From the NCBI GenBank assembly GCA_015680685.1, contig MNCI01007747.1, positions 418,901 through 482,900 on the forward strand: DNA of 64,000 nucleotides, written 5' to 3'. The DNA comes from Gnetum montanum (taxonomy: Eukaryota; Streptophyta; Gnetopsida; Gnetales; Gnetaceae). Positions 10,291 through 22,700 of this stretch are shown here, in pieces; position 1 is the stretch's first letter; every line of letters begins with the position of its first letter. A program made the translations under genes and the position numbers. Under the pieces are notes generated by a model. The model saw only the letters and a list, made by a program, of their open reading frames with translations, searched no databases and was not told where the DNA came from.

Positions 10291-11425
10291 CAGATAGCTG
10301 CCATGCAAATCAAGCGAGCATGATCATCTCTGTACAACTGCATGACAAACGAGATGGGATACTGAGACAGTCCCAGCGTCGCCACCCCACCAGCATCCTA
10401 CTGATTCCTCGGATGAGCTGAGAGGCATCTTACTGATCCCTCGGAGATGCCATCGCTGCGCCCACTGTAGCAGTGGTACCTCTGAGAGTTTAGTCTCACC
10501 AGCCGGAGCCCCGACAAAATCCTCATCGACAATGACCTTGGGGACCTATGCTGATCATCGCTATCAGACGTTGGCTTCGCAGATTCATCTAGCTGGTTCT
10601 TTGCCTAACCAGTTAGGTGCATTGTGTCTGATGTATTTTGGCAATGATATGCTGGGGTAATCGTCAGGATTGGCGGTTAGGGCCTCATGCTACAGCTCCT
10701 TCTTCACGGCCTGATCACTCTATCTTGCCTCAAATGGCACTCGTTTCGACAACCTCGTCTCTTGTTCGCATGAGCAATGGTGTCCTCTATTTTCTTCTGT
10801 GGTTGCAGGTAACTTGCTTCAAGGGTGTGGTTCAAAGGTGCATCCACCTGAGCGGTGAAGAACAACAACATTTTGAGATGGCTGCTCAGGTTTGCCCATC
10901 CACTTAGAACTGCATGCCTATACCTCTCATAATCCTACCCTTAACTCTTATTTCATTTCATCCCTACCACCTGCTTCCCATATCCAAAAGCTACATACAA
11001 AAACACTCATCTTTCACACTCGCAGTGCAATCAAGCCCATAACACAATTAAGCGTTGTAGCAGAGATATCACAGAAGTGATGCGCCATGCTCCTTTTGCA
11101 AGCATTCCTACTATAATCTGTGACAGAGAAATCTCAGGCTGATGCACTACGCTCGGCTAAAAGCATTCCTGTTGACATAAGTGTGCATACATTTCTGTGT
11201 GTTCAGTAAGTGTATTCCACACTCCTACCATCCTAACTCATTTTGCGTCTTCCCCAAACTTGTTTCCTACTATGTCATTCTATCTCCCATTCCCTCCAGC
11301 TTTTCTCTTCCATGTTGAAAGGGCAATGCTTGAGTAGCCATGGATAGACGCTATTCTTACTTCTACCAATCCAGTGTTTCGTATTCTTTGTCGACGTCTT
11401 TCAGGCAAGCCCTCTAACCGTCAAC
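10291..11425 (+). other. 3' untranslated region of element A
   Basis: No supported gene. Blocks such as ATCCTACTGATTCCTCGGA (about 10393) and the CAGATTCATCTAGCTGGTTC block (about 10579) recur in B (about 28506 and 28699), so the region belongs to the element. A short open frame at 10638-10907 is not preserved in B. Confidence 0.75.
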
Positions 11426-11434
11426 AAAGAGGGG
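11426..11434 (+). other. Polypurine tract of element A
   Basis: AAAGAGGGG lies four bases before the LTR start. The same arrangement, AAAGAGGAGCCAT then TG, precedes the LTR of element C. It would prime plus-strand DNA synthesis. Confidence 0.7.
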
Positions 11435-11438
11435 CCAT

Positions 11439-13036
11439 TGAAACACTGTGAAAATTGCGAGTTGGCCTCAGGCAAAGATTCACAATTCAGGTGAGAGCGC
11501 ATGTCATAATTCTAGAAGGGAGAATAAGACAGAGCAACACTAAGAGGTGCATAGCATCAAGTCTTCGACTTCCTGTGCAGATTCCTAATCTTACTATGTT
11601 TTCTCTATTTACGCTATATCACGCGACGTAGCATAATGGCGCTTAGCGTGATTCTATTTAAACATAGCCCGGCATCATAAGGCTAGTTACATCGGCATGG
11701 GGAGAGGCATGAGCAGCGTAATATGTGACTTCTCGTATATTTTGCTAAGTCTTTTGTTCAAGGCCAGGTTTACACTCTGTTATGCACGACAGCGTAATGA
11801 GCTCCAAAACAATCAAAGGCAAAGTCTAAGAAAGTGCAACAAATCAACCCTTTTCTCTTGGTGTGCGGATTTCTTATCATACGCTCATCACGTAATGAAG
11901 CGTATCGCAGCGTATTGCTTTGCCAAGCTAAACCTTGTTTATGCTTCATTACGTGCGGCTACATAAGCGAGCGTAAAATAGCTTGAATCCATTGTTTCCA
12001 TGTTATGTTACGCTCATGAATGCAACGCAGCGCGAATGAGCGTAATATAATCTAAAGACAGTTGAAACATGCCCGACGCGCATTTGTTCTTCACATGCAC
12101 AATACGCAAATAAGCGTATTGTGCGTAGTCACAAAGTTTGACACAAAAATGGTCAAGTCAACAGTACCTGAAATATTTGGGACACACATCATTAGGGTTG
12201 CGCCTTTTCCACGGGACGCCCCAACCTATAAATACCCCAGTTGACAAAGATACAAGGGCTGGAAAATCGAAGAGGCAAGGACATTTTTTTGAGCATAGGA
12301 GCACTTATCACTTTGAGCAGAGACAAAGAGAGCAGCACTTTGGCAATTTTTGATAGCATTACCTTCTGGCAGAAACAGAGCACAGTTCGCTTTGAGCATC
12401 GGCAACAAGAGTAATCATTCTTTTGGGGAAGACACAGCTTTCTCCATCAGCGATCATTGGCAGTCCTAAATAGAAACTACCTAAGGTGAAAGAAGTAGAT
12501 CCAAGATCGTGGGATCATCTTGCACGATTTTTAGACTCTATTGATCAGAAACAGTTCATCGATAGATGTCAGAGCTTGACCTTCCTTGCATCCCAGCTTT
12601 GGCCCACGAGGTAGATCGGACTTCTGTTTGGACAGTTTTCTTGTTGTTTTGTGCTTGCCTTACATCAAGTAATCGGGGTCTCCCCAGTGTAACGTGATAT
12701 ACAAAATATACATTTTTTCAAGTCAAAGCGTAGATCTTGAAACTACGTGTTTCTCTTGTCCTAGCCTCCTCTTATCATGTTTAGCGTTATCATCGTTACA
12801 ATTCATCTACGTCGTTTTCCCCTCATTTTGCGATTCCTTGAATCAAATTGATCCATGAAATATTTCATAATCTACATCATTTTACTGATTAGTAAGTCCC
12901 TATCTGATCGACAAGACCATTCAAGGTTCCGTGGATTCATTTTTCCAGCATAGCCCTCGCACGGATCCATGGTTAAAACTGTGTACACGGGATTTTGTTT
13001 GGTATTTTCTAGCTACCGACATTTTCCATCGTTACA
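11439..13036 (+). repeat. 3' LTR of element A
   Basis: Starts TGAAACACTGTGAAAATT, which aligns with TGAAACACCGTGAAAATT at 13414, and ends TTACA. A TATA box, TATAAATA, is at 12227-12234. U3 is rich in inverted repeats built on TTACGCTCAT/ATGAGCGTAA (for example 12006-12050). The last 145 bp from GTAAGT at 12892 are the part best conserved with the other two LTRs. Length about 1.6 kb. Confidence 0.82.
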
Positions 13037-13413
13037 AGCCCAACTATAGGTTGTCTCCTCTCCTATCCACCAAGAATTTCATCTTCCATATGAAGGTGGT
13101 GAAGTTATCATCCACAGTGATAATCCCTCTACTCTAGCTATCCACAACATAGACATGAAGCAAGTTTCATAGGTGGATTTTCTTGGTGATACACCTATGG
13201 TAACCAATGCAATGCCTAAGGCTAACATACCCAAACAAGTAGTTGAAGCCAATAGCCTCCCAGAGGATTCTAAGCCTTGTATGCCTCCTAATCCATGCCC
13301 AATTAAGAAGCAACTATGTGACCAAGAAATTCCCTTGGCCAAAGATGTGTTAAGTTCCTACCTACCCTTTGCCTCCACTTGCCATGCATTTTTGACTTTT
13401 TTTGCATCATACT
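13037..13413 (+). pseudogene. Protease-region fragment of a third Tat-like element
   Basis: From about 13052 the + strand encodes VVSSPIHQEFHLPYEGGEVI followed by IHSD, matching the protease end of element B at about 18640-18710. The frame then diverges into a sequence not seen in A or B (PKANIPKQVVEANSLPEDSK) and runs to the edge of the B LTR. It is sandwiched between the 3' LTR of A and the 5' LTR of B with no LTR of its own, so it is the target or a relic of another copy. No target-site duplication for A or B was recognised here. Confidence 0.7.
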
Positions 13414-14947
13414 TGAAACACCGTGAAAATTTCGAGGCCTCAATGGTTTAGCAAAATCTGGCAATTCAGGTAAGGATTCATAACAAGGCGATGGCCAATT
13501 CCCTTTTTGGTTAAAGGTCTATCTTACCACGCTGTGTAGCACAACACAAATAAATTTCACAAGACAGAATAAGGCGATGGGTGCATGGAGGCAGGCCTTC
13601 AACTTTGCAAGTTTTCTATGTTTCAAAAATCTTAACTTTTGGCATATTATGATGCATTACACAACATAGCGTAGTGTTGTGTTATGCATCATAATGTCAT
13701 AAGGTAGTTCATCACAACAACAGAAATGGAAAAATTTGAGACTTCGATGGCCCAGTAAAATCTCAAGGCTTAAGCAACGATCTGGAGCATGCTGCACATT
13801 TCAACAAGTTTTCTTTTTTGGCTAAAGGTCTATTACACTATACTATGTAGTGTAACGTAATAAACCCAAAAAAGGTTGATCAAAACCAAAATGGAGCACG
13901 ACAACAACACTTCAACTTTTTGTAGTTTTGCTATTTTACGCTAAATTAGGCTATGCAGCGTAATTTAGTATAACGCAGCGTAATGTAAGCAACGACAGAG
14001 CACAATTCAGACATTAGTAGTTCATACATCACAATACACTCTCTAGCATATTGTAGCATAATCAAAGAATAGTTTGTTGCCAAACCTCCTACAAGAGTGG
14101 TTCACGATGCGTTACGCTTTAGAGCATAAGGTAGTATGGCGCCGCAAGCTTCAACAATAAACACATCAAGTCAACAACACTTTGTAGGTTCAGGACACAG
14201 GTCATCTAAACCACATTTTTTTTCTGGCCCTAATATTATAACTATTCCAGTTGACAAAGATCAAAAAGGGAGGGCAAAAAAATTTCTCTCAAGATTTGAC
14301 AGATTTTCTCTGTGAGCGATTTTTCCTTCCATTGGCAATTTTTGACAACTTTTAGCAAGGATTGACAAGAGAACAAAGACGATGAGTAATCACAAGAATA
14401 TCAAAGATAATTTGTAAGAACCTTTGGTTAGAAATAGCTGGTTGATGGACATTCTGCTTTAGGTTCAACCTCCTTATACCCAGATCCACTAGAATAAGGT
14501 AGATCAACCTTTGCTTGCTTCATCTTGGAATAGCTTTCTTGTTGGTGGCATGTACTTTGCTTAAATAAAAGTCTATTTGTAATCATTACATCTAATATAT
14601 TTGGTTCGTGAGTTGATCCCCAAATCTTGGGATTGCCTGTGTTCTAAGTCTGATCTCTTATTCCCTACCTATACAAATCTCGCAAATCACTTTAAATCAA
14701 TTACATCATTCTTAATTACCTTTGAAGTTAATAATATTATATCTCCTCATAAAGAACCATCATTTTTTCATCCAAATATCACAAAATTTTTATTGATCAA
14801 GTAAGTCCCTGTCTGATCGACAAGACCATTCAGGGCATCTTGGATTCATTTTTTCTCTAGCATGATCTTCGCATGAATCTGGGGTTAGAACTGTGTACAT
14901 GGACTTTCGTTTGGTATTTCTAGCGATCAATGTTTTTTGTCATTACA
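13414..14947 (+). repeat. 5' LTR of element B
   Basis: Starts TGAAACACCGTGAAAATT and ends CATTACA; about 1.53 kb. The TATA region near 14228-14250 is degenerate (AATATTATAACTATTCC). Three hairpin modules occur in U3 (13647-13694, about 13848-13875, about 13935-13985). The conserved GTAAGT block starts at 14801. Sequence before it ends ATACT. Confidence 0.82.
13647..13694. repeat. 20-bp-arm inverted repeat in U3 of B
   Basis: TTATGATGCATTACACAACA and its near-perfect inverse (one mismatch) flank an 8-base loop TAGCGTAG. Similar but shorter modules follow in the same LTR and in those of A and C. Confidence 0.88.
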
Positions 14948-14953
14948 GTTTTC

Positions 14954-14972
14954 TGGCACTAGAAGGAGGGCC
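14954..14972 (+). other. Primer-binding site of element B
   Basis: TGGCACTAGAAGGAGGGCC starts six bases after the LTR end. TGG pairs with the CCA end of a tRNA; I cannot name the tRNA from memory with certainty. Confidence 0.6.
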
Positions 14973-15203
14973 TTCATATCTGATTTGCATCTTATGGGTA
15001 ATCTTGTAAGCTGTCTGTACCCATTGTCAATCAATGTAAATGTAATACCTCCGAGGTTGTTTACAAGATTATGTGGTACAGATTGGTCACTTCGACGATT
15101 CCTTTGGAATCCTACAAGATAGAAAGCCCCAATTATTACATTAATTTGCCTTTGCCCTTACGATCTTTATCCTTATCGTCATTATTTACCAACCGCGTAG
15201 AGA

Positions 15204-17575
15204 ATGACTACATCAACTATCATTGTTGACACTGCCAACCTTGAGAACCCTCTGACCATGCAAGTTATACCTCCAATTGTCAAGAAGCTAGTTAGTCCAG
15301 TGCGACCACACTGCTCCCTTAGGCTACAAAACAAGGAGCTTTTGGGACATGCTCAGCACAGGGAACACTACAATTTTCTCTATGCTAAAATAGCAGCGAA
15401 TCTACCTATGTATCAACAAGAATTTAAGGAAAAACGAGAGTATGAGTTCATGTACTACAACGGGAAGGAATTCATTCCTTTACCTAACACCATTGTACCC
15501 CTAACCGATCAACAAAAGTGGATCCTAGATCAAATGCTGATGGCTAAGACATTGCCAGAACAACTAGAGGAGTTGTTCCATGATGAAATGTTTCATAACG
15601 GGCAAGACGAACTAGACTCTCACTCTAAGGGAGGCAGTCATGCTGATTTCACCATGGCCCCTCCCTCCACAATGTTCCACGTAAATCCATTGTTCATGTT
15701 CACCATGCCTTTAACATTATCCAATACTAATCGAGTCCTACACTTGCCATGCCTACATTTTCTCTCTCTGACTATCTTTCTAGGTGATGACCCATTGCAA
15801 ATCATTCCTTAGTAGGTGCAATTACCTAACCCATCTCATCATGCACCTACGCCTATGTCACCACATGTGCACATAATACTTATGTCACAATTACCTATAA
15901 CACCAACCTTCATCCTGACTCACATGACAGGGCTAGCCGCTACAGCATGGTGGGCTCCAAACATGCCTCTCTTTGCACATCCTGTGCAAATGCCTCATCA
16001 AAGCTAGGTCCCGAAGGCACTAAACCCCATTGTGGGATTACTGTTGTTTCCCCCAGCTATACAAACAACATATCCAATGGCGCAGCCGATGGTGGTCACC
16101 CCATCCGCACCAACTATAGAATGGTGGATGCCACAAGCGGCACTGCCTGCAGGGACCATCCCGATAGCATCGACTATCAGCCAAACTGCTACCTCCATTC
16201 CGCCACCCAGTGTGGCTCCTCCTACTATTCCACAAACAACTCCAACATCTATGGGTCTGGACCAAGCCTTCTAGCTCATTCAGACCCTTACAAAAGAGGT
16301 CAAGCATCTCAAGGTTACTTGTTCTGACACGATACAAGTCATGGATTTCTACCATGATGATCCTATTAGTCCAGTAGTCCCTATCCTATCATTGCCACCT
16401 GGGATGCCCCTCCCCCATTTTACAAAATACAATGGGGAAGGTGGTCCCAATGCCTACATGGTCACTTTCAAGTCAGAGTCCTTATTACTGCAATAATGGC
16501 TACATACTATAATTCATGTCTTTGCTATGTTCTTAACGGGTAAAGCTTTGGACTGGTATCGAGCACTTTCACGTGCTTCCATTTCAACTTTGGAAGAGCT
16601 GTTAACTTAGTTTGTGACTCATTTCAAATACAAGCTGAAGCCAGAGGTCACATTGGACTAGCTCATGGGAGTCAAGCAAGATCCACTTGAGTTAGTTAAA
16701 AAGTTTATACAATGGTGGAGTGGTACTTTGAATGAAATCCACGAACCCATCGTGGAAGCCCATCTACTGGCAATCTTCAAGAGGGCAGTTAATGACTTTA
16801 TTAAGTCTAAGCTGTATTACCTCGCTCCTTGTTCCCTTATCCAAGCCTTTGCTTAGACTAAGAGCATCCAAGATGTGGTCAAGGCTTGCAAAGATCCAGC
16901 ATATGTGGTCTACAAGAATGCCCACAGCAAGGGTAAGGACAAAGGCAAAGCCATGACAATGATAGTAGCGACAGTTGCTGAAGGGGCCAAGAAGAAGAAA
17001 AATAATAAGAAAACACTTGTAGAGCATGCTGTGCCGACAACTAGCTCAAACGATGCTAATCAAGAAACTCCTTCTACCCCTGAAGCACCTCTGCAGCTGA
17101 GGCCTAAATGTGAGCGTAAGGATCGCTCAAATTACGCGATCTGACCTGTAAAGCCTTCTGAACTCCTGAAGCAATTACTAGGAACTGGTCATATTCGACA
17201 CAAAACAGTGTCCAAGGAAGCTTTGAAATGCCACAAATGCCATTTTTAGCTGCTCAAGAACCCCTCCTTGGCTCAACCTAATGAACCGCCAATTCTCGAG
17301 AACTTTAGGCTAGACCAATTTTGTGACTACCATCAATTGTGCAGCCATGACACAGATTACTACTGGGCTTTGAAAGATGACATTCAATGTTTGATCGATC
17401 AAAGTGACTTGATCTTAGATAGTAGTAGTCCAGCATGCCTAGAAAACTAATCCATGCATGTGTACCAAGACCCATTAAATGCAAATAACGCAGGGTACAT
17501 AATCAATGTGGTAGGAGCAGAGGGTGATAATCAGGCATAGCCAAAGTAGCCTTTTGTGTTGTGAATGCATCCTCG
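15204..17575 (+). pseudogene. gag of element B
   Basis: ATG at 15204 opens a 202-codon stretch with no similarity I recognise, followed by a Met/Pro-rich segment to about 16300. The retrotransposon capsid domain lies at about 16370-16860: PHFTKYNGEGGPNAYM, LTGKALDWYRALSR, LEELL..FVTHFKYKL, then VKKFIQWWSGTLNEI. A lysine-rich stretch follows at 16920-17030. Near 17319-17390 is the Tat-type C-terminal motif FCDYHQLCSHDTDYYWALKD, in which the usual final Cys is Tyr. The product would form virus-like particles. In-frame stops (two TAG at 15810-15815, others near 16490, 16605, 16660, 16855 and 17140) break the frame. Confidence 0.85.
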
Positions 17576-18955
17576 CTCACCCCAAATAGCAGGTGCATCA
17601 GCATCAACAAGTGTCCCTCCAAGGCAACCTTTTATCCTCCGAGCCCCATCTTAGAACACTGCTCGACACCCCATTGTCAGCAAAGCCGCGGCCTAGTCCG
17701 CGCCTATGCCCAAGGCACCCTTTGTCATCAGGGTGCCAAAACCATCAACCACCCCTCCTGTGCAGGGGAAAATTTCCAAGTCAACCCCTCAATCCCAACC
17801 TAACAGAAAAGGAGGAGGGTGTATGATGACTGATATGGCCAAAGACCATCTTACGCTAGGGTTTCCCAAGCCCAAACCCCTCACTTCTGTACCCTTGGCC
17901 CCACTTGCTAAAAACTACAAAGTTATACAAATGCAACCATCTCCTCCTAGCCAAAGGAAACATAGCCCTCAACCTAATGTTACTCCTCCCCAATAAATTT
18001 GTCTCTTAGGGTGAATGGAAAAGGAAAAAGATGACAAGAAGCCCAGTCATGGGCGAGATCTCTTCGATGCCTTTACATAAGTCAAACAGGATCTAAAACA
18101 AAAAAATACAGCATTGAGCCTTTATGAATTACTCATGACATCACAAAAACATCGTGAGGCTATGGTTTGTATGCTAACATCCATACCCGTGGAAGAGAGC
18201 CTGCTAGCAGACGAAGAAGCAATTCATTCCATCATGCTTTCCCTCGCCACTGAAAAACCTAGGCCTACCCTGCTGACCTATCGTGATGAATCCATTAAGG
18301 AAGACCTTTAAAAGGGTTAAGTGACAATGGCGTCCATGTTCATCACCATCTAGGTTGGCCAACACTGAATCTGGAGAGTGCATGAAGATGACGAGGCGGC
18401 CACCAATGTCATCCCCTATCCCATAGTGGATAAACTAGGCCTGATCAATCAAATCAATCCTACAATGACGTTGTGTCTAAAGTCATTCAACAGGGCATGA
18501 GTGCAAGTCAAAGGGAAGGTTCACAAGAACTTTGTGGTAGGGGATCAGTTCCTTACAAACACAATGTTTATTATCATCGAAGAGATTCTTGGTTTCAACC
18601 TGATCCTGGGGAGGTCTTGGTTAGCTCAACTAAGGGCAGTTTCATCACCTATCCATCAGGATATCCATCTACTGTACACAGGAGGAGAAGTGATCATCCA
18701 TAGTGATGAAATAATGCCTTAGGTTGTCAATAACATAGAAATGGAATAGGGGTTAGAAATCAAAATGCTTGAAGATCAGTCCCTAGTCTAATTACTCGAA
18801 CAAGTCAAAATAATGGCTGATGATAGCCTAACTTGGGCCGAACTACCATTCCAAGAGGAAGATTGTGGCATGAAGGAAAAGGGTCATAAATCTCCCTATC
18901 CTTATGCATCACCAAAAATAAAAGTAATCAAGAAACAACTATAGAGTTAGCGAAT
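17576..18955 (+). pseudogene. gag-PR linker and aspartic protease of element B
   Basis: A proline-rich linker (to about 18000) leads into LYELLMTSQKHREAM and then the protease: DDEAATNVIP at about 18387-18416, KNFVVGDQFL, and FNLILGRSWLA at about 18594-18626. The active-site Asp-Gly of A is Asp-Glu here, so the enzyme is probably inactive. After the protease comes a conserved tail (DDSLTWAELPF, HKSPYPYASPK) ending at a TAG near 18943. The matching tail of A ends at 1143. Several TAG and TAA stops lie inside. Confidence 0.8.
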
Positions 18956-19031
18956 AAACACGTTCACGTGATAAGTTGTATCAATCCACAGTGTTTCTTA
19001 TTATGTAGTTCATGCTCTTTCTTCTTCCATT

Positions 19032-19560
19032 ATTACTGTAGCCATGGCCCAAAATGGCCTAAAACTAGCAAAGGCCTAAAATGGCCTAAAACTAATCATG
19101 GCCCACCATGGCTTAAAGCTGGTGAATTGGTGTTATTTATTTTACCCTTTCATGCATGTTGCCATGGCTCGAAATGGCCTAAAACTAGTGAAGGCCTGAA
19201 ATGGCCTAAAACTAATCGTGGCCTGCCATGGCTTAAAACTGGTGATTTGGTGTTATTTATTTTACCCTTTCACGCATGTAGCCATGGTCCGAAATAGCCT
19301 AAAACTAGCCATGGCCCAAAATGGCCTAAAACTAGCCATGGCCTAAAATGGCTTTAAACTACCCATAGCCCACAATGGCCTTAAAATGCCTATTTCAATC
19401 ATAGTTTACACTTGAACTAATCAAAGGCCCGAAATGATCATAAACTATCAATTTCATTTACGCTTTACACTGAAATTATTTAGTGGCTTGCAATGGCTTT
19501 AAATTAGTAACTTCATTAATGCTACACTCTTAAACTAATTATGACTTGCCATAATGCCAA
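19032..19560 (+). repeat. Tandem array 1 of element B
   Basis: Units of about 23-25 bp, GGCCCAAAATGGCCTAAAAC plus TAG, arranged in a higher-order repeat of about 120 bp (two copies, about 19040-19160 and 19160-19280) that includes TTGGTGTTATTTATTTTACC. Same place as array 1 of A. The open frame at 18968-19297 is translated repeat, not a gene. Confidence 0.9.
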
Positions 19561-19709
19561 AACCTACGATCCCATTTACGCTTTACATAAAAAGAAAACA
19601 AGAAAAGAACATCAAACTCAAGACAAAATTTGTATCAAATACATTAAAATAAAAATATTTTCTTTTGTTTCATTCCACCACAATAAAAAATGTGGCTAAT
19701 ACAGCCACG

Positions 19710-22700
19710 CTATGCATCTCCCTTGTCATCATTGTGTCTCGTATCTCCCAGCTTAACCTCTACTTCAAGGAAATCATCCTCATAGGGCCCACCCTTTTCA
19801 CGAGGGACCTCTTTGTGAGGGCGGCCCTCCTTGTGAGGCTCTTTAGTAGGGGGTTGCTCACCACAACATTGACCATCTTTATCACACTCTATTTCCTATA
19901 AACCCTCTTCATGAGGACTGCCACCTTCGTTAGCTTCACCTTGCTGAGGATTCTCCTTAGGTAGTTCTTGCGATCAGGCATGACACACGTATTAACATCA
20001 TCATCAAAACTAGGTATGACTTACCTAGGTAACAAAATAACACTACAACTTACCTGTGACTGTCCTGCATCGATAGAAAAAGGGATTTTTTCTAGGCCAA
20101 CCCACAGACGTTGCATAATTTCATCCTCGGTAAGCTTATACCAAACCCCATCCTCTAGATTAGTCCCTACCTTGACCCTTCCCTTCTCCATAGGAGTCCA
20201 TCGAGGTGGTTCAGGGAAGAAATAAGAGACGGTAGTCTCATCCCTAGAAATAGTCATTTCCCTTTCCAGAGAGGCACTCACCTTCACTTGCTCCTAGAAC
20301 TTCTCAAATGCCTTGGAAGCACCAATAACGTTGAGGAATAGCCGAAGGGACTCAGCCTTAATGAAAGAATCCCTGTAATATTGATGATAGGTAGTGCTTT
20401 CCCATTTATAGAAATTTTTATGGTCTTTTTGCGTCTACCTCCATTCTTCGACACTTATGTTAAAGTCCTTCCAGTCTTGATTTTTCTGAGCCAGGAGATC
20501 CATTTGCATCTACTACTCAACTAGTTCACGATTGGTCTGAACACTGTTCCTAACGACCGTCCAGTAATGGGCATAGTCGACAACAGCTGTCTGCCAATCC
20601 TCGCTACTCATTCTTTGGGCCTACAGAAATTCGTTCCATGACCTTAAATTCCCAACCTCATCACTTAGAGCCAGCCTCTGCTTCTCCGACCTTTGCAATC
20701 TCTTCCAAAGTTCCTCATTTATGCTTTGACATTTCCATAAGGAGCGAGCCGAGCGTATAGCACATTTACGCATCTCATCATAAATGTTGCGTGGCATGAC
20801 AGTCGCTTCTGATGGAGGTTCGATGGTATCTAAATCAATAGGCTCTGATAGATCCCATCTGAGGCGGGCTCCTAATAGCGTAAATGATAGTTAGGCATAA
20901 TTAAGTGGTGTAATGCCACAATAGAATAATCTTTGCATAATGATTATAACGTACCGGCTTCAGGATCAATTCGCTCTAAGCGACTAATCATATCTTGGAC
21001 AACACCCTCCATAAAGGCGAATTTATCAAAAAATTTTCCTTAGGATTGAGTTGCTATTGCTGACGAGTGTACACCCGGGTCACCTATTACACAGAACAAA
21101 TTCCATATAAAGGAATAACTAGAATTACGATGACTAGTATGACCTTTAGAAGTTGTCTAGAGTCTAGTACGCTATAAAAGTTAACGTCACTGAGTGAAAA
21201 ATCACTTACCTCTTCCTGTCCGAGCCGAAAGGACTTCATCATCCTCCACTACTACTTCCTCTTCACGCATAGGAGCCTGTGCACCACTTGCCTTATTGAT
21301 TGGGGCCTCTTCTTCTAAGATCGGGGCCCCTTCTCTATGCCGCAAGAGTAGAGTCGTTATTTCAGGGGTCAACCATTCCACAACCTTCTCCTTCGCTGTC
21401 ATATGACATAGTTAGTTAACATAGGATTTCACTCTTGCTCAACAAATATTATGCTATGCAACAACGTCTTTACACAACATAACCATAACTATTAATACAT
21501 TTACCTACTTACCAACTTGAGGATTACTCCTCTAAAATCTAATTTGCATCTTCTTTCCCATACCACTCGTTGATTTGGCAGGTTCCTCAGATAGACGAGG
21601 CTTCTTCTGTGACACTGATGAATCCACTATTTCAGCTGCTAGGCACTTCCCCCTCGATGCATCACCAGTGTAAGAGGGGAGTGTCCCACCCACGCTGTCT
21701 TGACCCCGCATTCGAGGCACCACCATATTTATAGTCATTACTGATAACGACTCCTTGATTCCTTCAAGAGGGTCTTACGACTAGATAGTGCTGAAGACAT
21801 GGGAAATCCATGGTTTGGAAATATGGCTGTGGTCTTGTTGCACCCAGACCCCATTCCTTTGGACTACCAAAAATTTGGCAAAATGCTAGAAGCAAGCTAT
21901 GAAGAAGGAAAAATGCACATTGGAATAGGACTCAAGCTTCTTGCAAAGCCTGACCATTTCAACCTACAAGCCTTCAGCAAAATAGCTTGCACAATTGAAC
22001 CGAGTCCCCTCCTCCATGACCTCTCGCATAATCCGTGCCTACTTTATGATGAGGAATCTCCCTTGTGAGAGTGTCTTGGGGAAGGTCTAGGCCTGAAAAT
22101 GGGGGTAAATAGTATGGGGCACCTCCAACTCAATTGTGTTAGCGGGGATTCCCTTAACTTCCTTCTTAACCCCTAGCCACTCCTCTATGTCTTGCTGGTA
22201 CTTGGAACTCCTCTTTGAATTTTCCTCTATAGGAAAGCTGTCGGAGGGAACACCAAAGAGATCAGTGAACAACTAAGTGTCGATGTCAAAGTTTACATGC
22301 ACATTACGCATGCATATGCAAATATGCTCAGCTTCATCACTGAAGGATTTGACCAGGGTTAACATTTCACCCACAGTAACATCAGGGGTTATGGTCAAGA
22401 ACAGGTCCATTAGTCTATCCTCCCAAAGGTTATTGGTTAACACAACTAGGGCCGCTCTATGGCCAAGCTAGTGTTGTGTCACCTTTATATCACCATAATG
22501 GGAAAAAAGACTGTTTACCTCATGATCGGAGGCCGTGATCGTGATTTCCCATGATTCCATAATTGCTAACATAAAATAATAGTTAAGCCAAGGTAACAAA
22601 AATGAGACAACTTCATACATCATCACCAGCTAAAAACATTGATACAATTCATCATCATAATAAAGTTTACTAAGTCCAAACGGTAAAGGGAATGGAGGGA

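Larger units (their letters stand above)
1..13036 (+). mobile_element. Element A: Tat/Ogre-like Ty3/gypsy LTR retrotransposon, 5' end outside window
   Basis: Order on the + strand is gag tail and protease, tandem array, antisense gene, RT, RNase H, second RNase H, integrase, second array, 3' UTR, polypurine tract, 3' LTR. A second (archaeal-type) RNase H after the first, a gag-PR linker of the Tat/Ogre type and a long non-coding-in-sense interval between PR and RT place it in the Tat/Ogre lineage of Ty3/gypsy; this is family knowledge applied to visible motifs. Element B has the same order. A keeps more CpG in its arrays than B, so it is probably the younger of the two. It is non-functional: stops, frameshifts and a catalytic integrase change are present. 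No target-site duplication can be tested because the 5' LTR is outside the window. Confidence 0.9.

Noticed and set aside
9731-10297. Open frame encoding a repetitive protein
   Set aside because: It is the translation of tandem array 2; the matching array of B does not keep a frame.
10638-10907. Possible small gene in the 3' UTR of A
   Set aside because: The frame is not preserved in B, although surrounding blocks are.
18968-19297. Open frame with a repeated WPKT pattern
   Set aside because: It is the translation of tandem array 1 of B; array 1 of A does not encode it.
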